From Desulfobacteraceae bacterium (GTDB lineage: Bacteria > Desulfobacterota > DSM-4660 > Desulfatiglandales > Desulfatiglandaceae), in NCBI GenBank assembly GCA_020349865.1, contig CP070700.1, positions 3,136,863 to 3,143,334 of the forward strand: a DNA stretch of 6,472 nt, written 5' to 3'. Numbering within the stretch: the stretch's first letter is position 1; the number at the start of each line of letters is the position of its first letter. The notes under the pieces were generated by a model. The model did no database searches. It worked only from the letters and a program-made list of their open reading frames with translations, and was not told the origin of the DNA. Position numbers and translations under genes: made by a program. This document shows, one piece after another, positions 1 to 5,382 of this stretch.

Positions 1-30
1 AAGTGAGGCTCATGATGGCAAGACGAAACA

Positions 31-36
31 AGGAGG
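31..36 (+). promoter_or_regulatory. Shine-Dalgarno that fixes the metallophosphoesterase start
   Basis: AGGAGG lies 8 bases before the ATG at 45. Two further in-frame ATGs at 12 and 15 have no comparable site before them. Starting there would put a 10-11 residue extension ahead of the Tat signal, so the start at 45 is preferred. Confidence 0.75.
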
Positions 37-44
37 TAGATACA

Positions 45-884
45 ATGGAACTAAGCCGACGTTCATTTCTCAAGACAACCGGTGCAGCCCTGATGGCGGG
101 CGCCCTGCCCATGGGCCTGGTAAAAGTCGCCTTTGGAGCCCAGAGCCCTGCCCAGGATTTCACCTTCGGATACATCTCCGATGCCCACATCCAGTACATT
201 AAGAAGAAACAGTTCGTGCGTAACTGGGACATGGGCCTCATACGGACTGTGCAGGAGGCCAACCTGCTGACACCACGACCCGATTTTTTCATGTTCGGTG
301 GTGATCTGGCACAGCTGGGCATGAAGGAGGAGCTGGATCATGGGCTGGAGATCATGTCGAGGCTCAGGGGCAAGGTTTACTACGTGATTGGAGAGCACGA
401 CTACTACCTGGATCTTGGAGAATACTGGCAGTCCAAGATCAGCCCTTTGTACTACAGCTTCGATCACAAGGGGGTCCACTTTGTGATCCTGAACAGCATC
501 CTGACTTATGACAAATGGACCCACAAGAAGTGGGCCTCACCCATGGACCGAATGCTGGCCATGGCGAGGCTCGACAACCCGGGGGGTTCGCCTTTCATGG
601 TTGGGGAGAAGCAAATTAAATGGTTGAAGAAAGACCTGGAGAAAGTCCAGAAAAGCACGCCTGTCATTGTATTCTCCCACTCGCCGATTCAGAAGATCTA
701 CAAAGGATGGAACTTCTGGACTGAAGATGCGGAGAAGGTGCAGGCATTGCTGAAGCCCTTCAAAAAAGTGACTGTCATCTACGGCCATGTGCATCAGATC
801 CAGTACAATCAGATCGGAAACATCAGCTTCCATGCCGTCATGGCCACAGCCTGGCCCTGGCCTTATCCCGAGTCCTACAGGTAG
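45..884 (+). CDS. Tat-exported calcineurin-like metallophosphoesterase, catalytic part (frame interrupted after residue 279)
   Basis: Predicted periplasmic or extracytoplasmic phosphoesterase using a two-metal centre; the substrate cannot be told from sequence. A textbook twin-arginine signal opens the protein (SRRSFLK, residues 4-10, hydrophobic stretch about 11-31, likely cleavage near 32). The family metal-binding motifs follow in order: D46-A-H48, GGD87, G-E-H-D at 116-119, H212 in FSHSP, and GHVH at 247-250. The third motif is normally GNHD; here the Asn is Glu117. All catalytic motifs precede the TAG at 882-884. The same frame then continues with plausible protein to 1118, so the shown product is probably a C-terminally shortened form of an ancestral protein of about 357 residues. 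The start at 45 is chosen from AGGAGG at 31-36. A cytochrome c gene follows 20 bases after the ancestral stop, so the two probably form one transcript. Family call is firm; whether this copy works is uncertain. Confidence 0.85.
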   Translation: MELSRRSFLKTTGAALMAGALPMGLVKVAFGAQSPAQDFTFGYISDAHIQYIKKKQFVRNWDMGLIRTVQEANLLTPRPDFFMFGGDLAQLGMKEELDHGLEIMSRLRGKVYYVIGEHDYYLDLGEYWQSKISPLYYSFDHKGVHFVILNSILTYDKWTHKKWASPMDRMLAMARLDNPGGSPFMVGEKQIKWLKKDLEKVQKSTPVIVFSHSPIQKIYKGWNFWTEDAEKVQALLKPFKKVTVIYGHVHQIQYNQIGNISFHAVMATAWPWPYPESYR

Positions 885-1118
885 GTGGCCAGTTGTCTTC
901 CAAAAATGACAGTACCCATGAACCGCGCAGACCCATTTTTCGAAAGAGATGCAACGGGCTGGCAATTCATGAACATGGACAAAGGCAATGTGGCCGTAAA
1001 CTAACAGCTACCCGACAATGAGAACAGAACAGTAGCCTTTAACCCCAAGACCGGTTATCCGCAGGATCTGAAGTATCAGGCCTTAGATAGCCGAATTCCG
1101 CCGCAAGACCATTACTAG
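885..1118 (+). pseudogene. C-terminal remainder of the metallophosphoesterase, beyond an in-frame TAG and split by a TAA
   Basis: This stretch is in the same reading frame as the metallophosphoesterase. It translates to protein-like sequence containing PMNRADPFFERDATGW and, after a TAA at 1002-1004, QLPDNENRTVAFNPKTGYP, ending at TAG 1116-1118. No indel is needed to join the pieces. The TAA sits in AVN-stop-QLP, where a Tyr codon (TAC or TAT) would be one base away. The TAG at 882-884 is one base from CAG or TAC. The Shine-Dalgarno of the next gene begins directly after the final stop, as expected if 1118 is the original gene end. Either the gene has lost its tail by two nonsense mutations, or the sequence has two substitution errors. 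An internal ATG at 906 could restart translation, but it has no good ribosome binding site. Confidence 0.7.
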
Positions 1119-1138
1119 GCGTTGTAAGGAGGTATCCT

Positions 1139-1561
1139 ATGGAAAAAAACAGTAAATTTGTCGGAGTTTCTGCTGTCGTGGCGATTGTGGCGGTCATCCT
1201 GGCCATAGTTTTCTCGACAGGGGCAAAGGAGTTTACAAAGGAAGACCTAGAGCGTTGGGACAATGAGTTCATGACCGTCGTCATAGAGGGAGAAAAGCTC
1301 TTTCACAGCCCCAGTCTCGGCAAGAACAAGGTGTATTGTGACCAGTGTCACCCCAACGCGGCCAACACCCACCCGGAGACTTATCCCAAGTTCCAGCAGC
1401 AGATCGGGAGGGTAATTTCACTTTTTGAAATGGTCAACTGGTGCATCCGGAGCCCCCTGGAGGGGGACCCCCTCGCGGCCGACGATCCTAAGATGGTTGC
1501 GCTTCTCAGCTACATCACCTGGGAAAGGCGCGGTGTCCCATTGGCGCCGGGGAAACACTGA
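1139..1561 (+). CDS. Membrane-anchored monoheme class I cytochrome c
   Basis: An electron carrier on the outer face of the cytoplasmic membrane. Residues about 8-27 form one hydrophobic helix after a Lys-containing N-terminus, either an uncleaved anchor or a signal peptide. The heme is attached at C67-D-Q-C70-H71. Met119, in the segment DDPKMVALLSYI, is the likely distal iron ligand. The C-terminal pattern NWCIRSPLEGDPL followed by M-x-A-L-x-x-Y-I resembles the cytochrome domains of the SoxA/TsdA (thiosulfate-oxidising) type, but a single heme domain of 140 aa does not justify either name. A very strong TAAGGAGGT (1125-1133) lies 5 bases before the ATG. It sits just downstream of the exported metallophosphoesterase frame and is followed by a terminator-like hairpin, so the two were probably one operon of exported proteins. 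The link between a phosphoesterase and a cytochrome is not explained by anything visible. Confidence 0.9.
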   Translation: MEKNSKFVGVSAVVAIVAVILAIVFSTGAKEFTKEDLERWDNEFMTVVIEGEKLFHSPSLGKNKVYCDQCHPNAANTHPETYPKFQQQIGRVISLFEMVNWCIRSPLEGDPLAADDPKMVALLSYITWERRGVPLAPGKH

Positions 1562-1570
1562 TCCTCAATG

Positions 1571-1600
1571 AAGCTCCCCGCAGCTTTCTGCAGGGAGCTT
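1571..1600 (+). terminator. Rho-independent-like terminator after the cytochrome c gene
   Basis: A 13-bp stem (AAGCTCCCCGCAG, 1571-1583, with CTGCAGGGAGCTT, 1588-1600) has one mismatch and a 4-base loop, CTTT. It starts 9 bases after the cytochrome stop. The T-rich tail (TATTAT) is short, so termination may be incomplete, but position and stem strength fit the end of the transcript. Confidence 0.65.
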
Positions 1601-1628
1601 TATTATGAATTCATTCAAGCAGCCATTG

Positions 1629-1657
1629 TTGACACTCAAGCCTAATCTTCCTATACT
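1629..1657 (+). promoter_or_regulatory. Near-consensus sigma70-type promoter for the mutase genes
   Basis: TTGACA (1629-1634, perfect -35) and TATACT (1652-1657, five of six -10 bases) are separated by exactly 17 bases. They lie after the cytochrome terminator and before the mutase. Transcription would begin near 1664, giving an untranslated leader of about 110 bases. The strength of the match suggests high basal activity unless repressed. Confidence 0.7.
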
Positions 1658-1709
1658 CCTCCTCTAAGAATTTAGGTTCTTGTCAAATCTCATCACACTA
1701 ATACGACTT

Positions 1710-1727
1710 GTTTCAATATTTTGAAAC
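1710..1727. promoter_or_regulatory. Perfect inverted repeat in the mutase leader, operator-like
   Basis: GTTTCAA-TATT-TTGAAAC is a perfect 7-bp dyad with a 4-base spacer, about 45 bases downstream of the predicted transcription start and 48 bases before the mutase ATG. Size and symmetry fit a dimeric repressor site acting as a roadblock. The A+T-rich 7-bp stem is weak as an RNA hairpin and has no following T run. No regulator gene is in the window to pair with it, and an A+T-rich leader can produce such a repeat by chance. Confidence 0.4.
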
Positions 1728-1774
1728 CATATTCAATTTTACTGAAATTTTTCCATCAAGAAAGGAAATAAAAT

Positions 1775-3481
1775 ATGGCTGATATCAATCAGAAGGCAGC
1801 CGAAGCCTACCGGGAAAAATCCGACATCAAAAAAACAGACTCCGGGATCGATTTAAAAAGTTTTTATGTTTCAGAGGATGTTGAAAATAGCGTTTCCGGA
1901 GATGGCGTATCAATTCCTGGTGAGTATCCATTTACGCGGGGAATTTATCATGACATGTATCGTGGCCGCCTATGGAGTAGCAGGGAGTTATGCGGTTATG
2001 CATCACCGGAAGAAACCAATAAGAGGATTAAATTTTTGGTGGACTCAGGGGAAAGTGCCATCAATTTTATTGTGGATCTTCCCACAATGAGTGGTATCGA
2101 CTCGGACCATCCGAGGGCTAAGGCCGATATTGGAAGACAAGGTGTTCCCCTTTGCACCATAGAGGATGCGGAGACGATCATAAAGGGAATACCTCTTGAT
2201 AAAGTAAGCGTTAACGTCACCACTCTTGGTTTATCCCAGCCTGCACTTTACATTGCCGCAGTTAAGAGGGCAGGCTACTCTCCAGGCGTCTTGAGGGGGA
2301 CCACTGTTAATGATTGTCTTCATTATTGGGTCTGTGGTTATCATGCTCCTTCTTTTCCCCTTACATGGGGCTTTCGTTGTTCCCTCGACTGGATAGAATA
2401 TTGCATTAAGGAAGTCCCTAAATTTAACCCTTTAAGTATAGATGCCTATGATTACCGAGAAAATGGGATCACGGCTATTATGGAGGTCGCCTTTGCCCTG
2501 GCTTCGGCAAAGGAATATATCAAGGCCTTATTGGACAGGGGTCTCCATATTGATGATGTTGCTCCCAGGGTGGGGACAGTAACCCATAGCGTGGAGAGGG
2601 ATTTTTTTGAAGAGATCGCCAAACTACGCGTTGCTAGAAAAATTTGGGCTCAGATGGTGAAGGAACAATTTCACGCCAAAAGCGACCGTGCTTTGAAGTA
2701 TAAATTTCATATTCATACGGCAGGGAGTTCCCTAACCATGCAACAACCCCTGGTTAATGTAGTCCGCATAGCTTATCAGGCTTTGGCGGCTGTTCTGGCG
2801 GGATGTCAATCTTTGGCCACGTGTGCCTACGATGAAGCAATCGGCCTTCCCACCGAAGAATCTCATGAGTTGGCCATCAGGACGCAGCAGGTTTTGGCCC
2901 ATGAGACGGGTGTTACTGCCGTTTCCGATCCTTTGGGCGGGTCCCATTATATGGAGTGGTTAAGTAACGAGGTGGAGAAGAAGGTGTTGGAATATATGGA
3001 GGAGATAGAGAGACATGGAGGCATGAAGAAAGCCATCGAAACAGGGTGGGTTGAGCAGGAGATACAGGAGACCCAGTATAAGAGACAGAAAGATATAGAG
3101 GCGGGCAAAAGGGTTGTGATAGGCGTAAACAAGGAAAGGAAGCCTTTTCAAGAAGAGAATATCCCTCCTGCCCATAAAGTTCCAGAAGAGCAGGTTGAAA
3201 ACCATTTGAATAACCTGGAGAGGTTCCGAAAAAGTCGCAATGGAAAGCTTCTGTCGGAAAGTTTGGCAAATCTATATCAACAGGCAAAAGATCCTGCAAA
3301 GAATTTGGTTTATCCAGCAATCGAAGCAGCAGAAGCAGGGGCTACTCAAAGTGAAATACGTGGGGCCATCAGAATGGCATATGGAGAACATTTTGATCCC
3401 TTTGGCCAAATAGAACCCACCTTTGATGCCTCTTTTGTAGAGAACAATCAAGAAAAGCAGCAAAGCCTGGGGCAGGAATGA
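1775..3481 (+). CDS. Large (substrate-binding) subunit of a B12-dependent acyl-CoA mutase, methylmalonyl-CoA mutase family, atypical active site
   Basis: TIM-barrel subunit that would hold the acyl-CoA and stack on adenosylcobalamin bound by the small subunit encoded next. Family landmarks are clear: TRGIYHDMYRGRLW (54-67), DLPTMSGIDSDHP (101-113), GTTVND (175-180), FFEEIAKLR, QSLATCAYDEAIGLPTE and SDPLGGSHY. At 568 aa it matches the stand-alone large subunits of isobutyryl- and 2-hydroxyisobutyryl-CoA mutases, not the one-piece methylmalonyl-CoA mutase. Aligned by eye to the Propionibacterium enzyme, Tyr89 is Leu72, Gln197 is Val178, Arg207 is about Gly188, and His244 is Asp226 (Tyr243 is kept as Tyr225). 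The hydroxyisobutyryl-CoA mutase pair Ile90/Asp117 is Leu72/Ile99. None of the known specificities is therefore supported, and calling it methylmalonyl-CoA mutase would be wrong. AAGGAA precedes the ATG by about 8 bases. The stop is 6 bases from the next start, indicating coupled translation. Confidence 0.88.
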   Translation: MADINQKAAEAYREKSDIKKTDSGIDLKSFYVSEDVENSVSGDGVSIPGEYPFTRGIYHDMYRGRLWSSRELCGYASPEETNKRIKFLVDSGESAINFIVDLPTMSGIDSDHPRAKADIGRQGVPLCTIEDAETIIKGIPLDKVSVNVTTLGLSQPALYIAAVKRAGYSPGVLRGTTVNDCLHYWVCGYHAPSFPLTWGFRCSLDWIEYCIKEVPKFNPLSIDAYDYRENGITAIMEVAFALASAKEYIKALLDRGLHIDDVAPRVGTVTHSVERDFFEEIAKLRVARKIWAQMVKEQFHAKSDRALKYKFHIHTAGSSLTMQQPLVNVVRIAYQALAAVLAGCQSLATCAYDEAIGLPTEESHELAIRTQQVLAHETGVTAVSDPLGGSHYMEWLSNEVEKKVLEYMEEIERHGGMKKAIETGWVEQEIQETQYKRQKDIEAGKRVVIGVNKERKPFQEENIPPAHKVPEEQVENHLNNLERFRKSRNGKLLSESLANLYQQAKDPAKNLVYPAIEAAEAGATQSEIRGAIRMAYGEHFDPFGQIEPTFDASFVENNQEKQQSLGQE

Positions 3482-3487
3482 TTAAAG

Positions 3488-3904
3488 ATGCCTACTGAAA
3501 GAAAAATAAGGGTTCTTTTAGGCAAGACAAGTTTAGACGGTCATAATAGGGGCATTAAGGTGATAAGCAGATGGCTTAGAGACGCTGGCATGGAGGTTGT
3601 TTTTCTGGGTCAATTTTTACTCGAAGAGGAAGTGGTCAAAGCGGCCATTGACGAGTCCGTAGACGTCATCGGCCTTAGTTTTCTAGGAGGTGAACATCTA
3701 GACAGTGTTAGAGATATGCGAGATCTGTTAGAAGAAGAGGGCATATTAAGCAAGGTCACTTTTATTGTTGGTGGAATTATCCCTAAAGAGGACATTGAAA
3801 AGCTGTATGAACTGGACGTGGACAAAGTATTTCTACCTGGGACTCCCATGGATGAGATCGTTGAGTTCATAGAAACGCATGTGAGAAAAGGCGAGTCTTC
3901 ATAG
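3488..3904 (+). CDS. Small (cobalamin-binding) subunit of the same acyl-CoA mutase
   Basis: A Rossmann-like B12-binding domain that holds adenosylcobalamin 'base-off, His-on'. All signature positions are present: Lys13, then D17-G-H19-N-R-G22 (the DxHxxG motif, His19 being the lower cobalt ligand), S64-F-L66 (SxL) and the G95-G96 turn in VGGIIP. A final PGTPMDEIVEFI matches the family's C-terminal helix region. Length (138 aa) is typical for the separate small subunits of isobutyryl- or 2-hydroxyisobutyryl-type mutases. The start lies 6 bases after the large-subunit stop, with AGGAA (3474-3478) inside the end of that gene. The two subunits should therefore be made together. The intact cofactor site argues that the unusual large subunit is a working B12 enzyme and not decayed. 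No MeaB/ArgK-type G-protein chaperone gene is in the window. Confidence 0.93.
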   Translation: MPTERKIRVLLGKTSLDGHNRGIKVISRWLRDAGMEVVFLGQFLLEEEVVKAAIDESVDVIGLSFLGGEHLDSVRDMRDLLEEEGILSKVTFIVGGIIPKEDIEKLYELDVDKVFLPGTPMDEIVEFIETHVRKGESS

Positions 3905-3986
3905 GGAGATATGAGTCTAATCTTTTTGTTTCTTCTGAAAAGGCCATTGGGCTGTTCTAACTAAGGATCTTCAAGTATCTAACCAA

Positions 3987-3993
3987 AGGGAGG
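3987..3993 (+). promoter_or_regulatory. Shine-Dalgarno that fixes a GTG start for the dehydrogenase
   Basis: GGGAGGA-type sequence (AGGGAGG, 3987-3993) lies 6 bases before GTG at 4000. The overlapping ATG at 3998-4000 is directly followed by TGA in its own frame and cannot start a protein, so GTG is used. Confidence 0.7.
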
Positions 3994-3999
3994 AAAGAT

Positions 4000-4809
4000 G
4001 TGACATTGCAGGAATTTGATTTAACGGGAAAGGTGGCCATTGTTACTTGTGCCGGCCGAGGTATCGGAAAGGCCATCGCTCTTTGTTTTGCCCAGACAGG
4101 GGCCACAACAGTCGTGGCTGCCCGTACTGAGAGTCAAATCGAGCAAACCCGCAAGGAGATTGAAGAGGGAGGAGGGAAATGCTTGTCCATCTCAACCGAC
4201 GTCACAAAAGATGAAGATGTGGAGCGGATGGCGAGTAAAGCTGTGGACACTTTTGGTAAAGTGGATATTCTGGTGAATCAAGTAGGTGGTAGTGGGGGAG
4301 GGTCCATTGTTCCTTTACCCGGGCATAGAGGATTCCTATCCGGAGGTGATTCCCAGGCTTCTCTTAGTAAACTGGCGTGGCAACACTGTATGGATACAAC
4401 TCTGACCAGCGTATTTCTTTGCTGCCGATCCGTAGGACCTTTTATGATTGAACAAAAAAGAGGAAAAATCATTAATGTCTCCTCCATGGCAGCAGCCAAA
4501 GGTTTTGCCAACCTTGTTCCTTATACCGTCAGTAAAGCCGGAGTTGCCATGTTTACAAGGTCCCTCGCCCTTGAATGGGTCCGATATAATATTAATGTAA
4601 ATGGGATAGGGCCGGGGTATATTCCCACCGCGTTTACCGAACCCATGCTCAATGATCTGAAGAGACGCAAAAAGTTGTTGAGGTCGGTACCTTTGGGAAG
4701 ATTTGGAGAGCCTCGTGAAATAGGGCTGTTGGCTGTCTATCTTGCTTCACCCGCATCGGATTATCTGACGGGGCAAACAATATATATTGATGGAGGGATA
4801 CTAGCATAG
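4000..4809 (+). CDS. Short-chain dehydrogenase/reductase (classical SDR) with altered motifs
   Basis: A cytosolic NAD(P)-dependent oxidoreductase of 269 aa, probably acting on a hydroxyacyl or ketoacyl intermediate linked to the mutase; the substrate is not determinable. The catalytic Ser162, Tyr175 and Lys179 (YTVSK) are intact with the usual 13-residue Ser-Tyr spacing, and GPGYIPT (204-210) and the C-terminal YIDGG are typical. Three canonical places differ. The nucleotide motif TGxxxGIG reads T16-C-A-G-R-G-I-G. The NNAG motif reads N93-Q-V-G. The tetrad Asn, usually in NLT, is Thr134. A segment of roughly 13 extra residues lies between the NQVG motif and that helix. Arg42 at the end of strand 2 weakly suggests NADP(H). 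The gene starts with GTG after AGGGAGG, 95 bases beyond the small subunit with no terminator seen between, so it probably belongs to the same operon. Confidence 0.9.
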   Translation: MTLQEFDLTGKVAIVTCAGRGIGKAIALCFAQTGATTVVAARTESQIEQTRKEIEEGGGKCLSISTDVTKDEDVERMASKAVDTFGKVDILVNQVGGSGGGSIVPLPGHRGFLSGGDSQASLSKLAWQHCMDTTLTSVFLCCRSVGPFMIEQKRGKIINVSSMAAAKGFANLVPYTVSKAGVAMFTRSLALEWVRYNINVNGIGPGYIPTAFTEPMLNDLKRRKKLLRSVPLGRFGEPREIGLLAVYLASPASDYLTGQTIYIDGGILA

Positions 4810-4986
4810 CTGCTTCGGATGGGAGGAGAGAAAAACGGCCTTCATCGGAAGTAAGAAATCATTATGAACTTCGTGGATAATACTCTCAATATTGGCTAGG
4901 TCTACCCCGTAGTTGCATAAATGTATATAAAAAACCGCCATTTTGCCTTTTAAAACTTCAATTGCCGCTTTTGGCGCCTTCCATCA

Positions 4987-5009
4987 GGAATTCACTAATG
5001 GTGAAATCC
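4987..5009. repeat. Inverted repeat 1 of intergenic cluster
   Basis: GGAATTCAC (4987-4995) and GTGAAATCC (5001-5009) pair over 9 positions with one A-A mismatch around the 5-base loop TAATG. Confidence 0.5.
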
Positions 5010-5012
5010 AGA

Positions 5013-5034
5013 ATAGGCCTTTAAAATGGCCTAT
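5013..5034. repeat. Inverted repeat 2 of intergenic cluster, possible weak terminator
   Basis: ATAGGCC (5013-5019) and GGCCTAT (5028-5034) are a perfect 7-bp dyad around TTTAAAAT. It begins 3 bases after the previous dyad. The sequence after it (CTCCTTGTTC) is only loosely T-rich, so termination of the dehydrogenase transcript is possible but unproven. Confidence 0.5.
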
Positions 5035-5066
5035 CTCCTTGTTCTAATAGGGTTCCTGATTCAAAT

Positions 5067-5087
5067 TTGTTGCTGCGTTTGCAACAA
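5067..5087. repeat. Inverted repeat 3 of intergenic cluster
   Basis: TTGTTGC (5067-5073) and GCAACAA (5081-5087) are a perfect 7-bp dyad with the 7-base loop TGCGTTT. Confidence 0.5.
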
Positions 5088-5092
5088 CGGGG

Positions 5093-5106
5093 TCTATGAT
5101 CATAGA
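5093..5106. repeat. Perfect 14-bp palindrome
   Basis: TCTATGATCATAGA reads identically on both strands with no spacer. Lacking a loop, it is more likely a protein-binding site than an RNA hairpin, if functional at all. Confidence 0.5.
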
Positions 5107-5309
5107 ATGTATCACACAAATCCGCGTCAATCCAGAGGCCACTATATGTTCTGATGCCTCTTACGCTTTGTTTTGGTATGGTTTAATCGGTGAAGCTCGC
5201 CGGAACTCATGAATAGGATAATTATGTTGAACGCCGAAACGCAGAAAATCGGATATCACAGGTTATTTCTGAGGACATAGTTTTCAGGTTTGTTGGAGGT
5301 ATCTTAAAA

Positions 5310-5340
5310 TTGAAAAACGTAGATTTATTGTAAATATTAT
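5310..5340 (+). promoter_or_regulatory. Candidate promoter upstream of the small-ORF operon
   Basis: TTGAAA (5310-5315) and TATTAT (5335-5340) each match the sigma70 consensus at five of six positions, but the 19-base spacing is longer than ideal. A promoter is needed somewhere between 4809 and 5499, and this is the best pair I found. The A+T-rich setting makes chance matches likely. Confidence 0.27.
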
Positions 5341-5382
5341 ATAGATGCATGAAATATCATTCTATTTCAAAAACTTACAATA
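5326..5382. repeat. Nested inverted repeats
   Basis: An outer perfect 8-bp dyad, TATTGTAA (5326-5333) with TTACAATA (5375-5382), encloses an inner perfect 7-bp dyad, TGAAATA (5350-5356) with TATTTCA (5363-5369) around TCATTC. The outer left arm overlaps the candidate promoter, so the pair could be a regulator-binding arrangement. Confidence 0.4.

Noticed and set aside
882..884. Pyrrolysine or other recoding at the TAG
   Set aside because: A TAA occurs 120 bases later in the same tail, so recoding TAG alone would not restore the protein, and no Pyl machinery is visible.
1039..1284. Minus-strand open frame across the cytochrome start
   Set aside because: Shadow of the heme-protein gene and the phosphoesterase tail on the other strand; no ribosome site or protein motif.
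1664..1774. A cobalamin riboswitch in the mutase leader
   Set aside because: The leader is only about 110 bases, A+T-rich, and lacks a recognisable B12 box or the multi-stem core; the single dyad fits an operator better.
2913..3320. Long minus-strand open frames inside the mutase gene
   Set aside because: They are antisense shadows of a clearly coding, family-conserved region.
1775..3904. Naming the genes methylmalonyl-CoA mutase, icmA/icmB or hcmA/hcmB
   Set aside because: The subunit layout fits the latter two, but the diagnostic residues of all three enzymes are absent, so no specific symbol is justified.
4812..4852. Hairpin CTTCGGATG / CATCGGAAG directly after the dehydrogenase stop
   Set aside because: One mismatch, a 23-base loop and no T tract; not convincing as a terminator.
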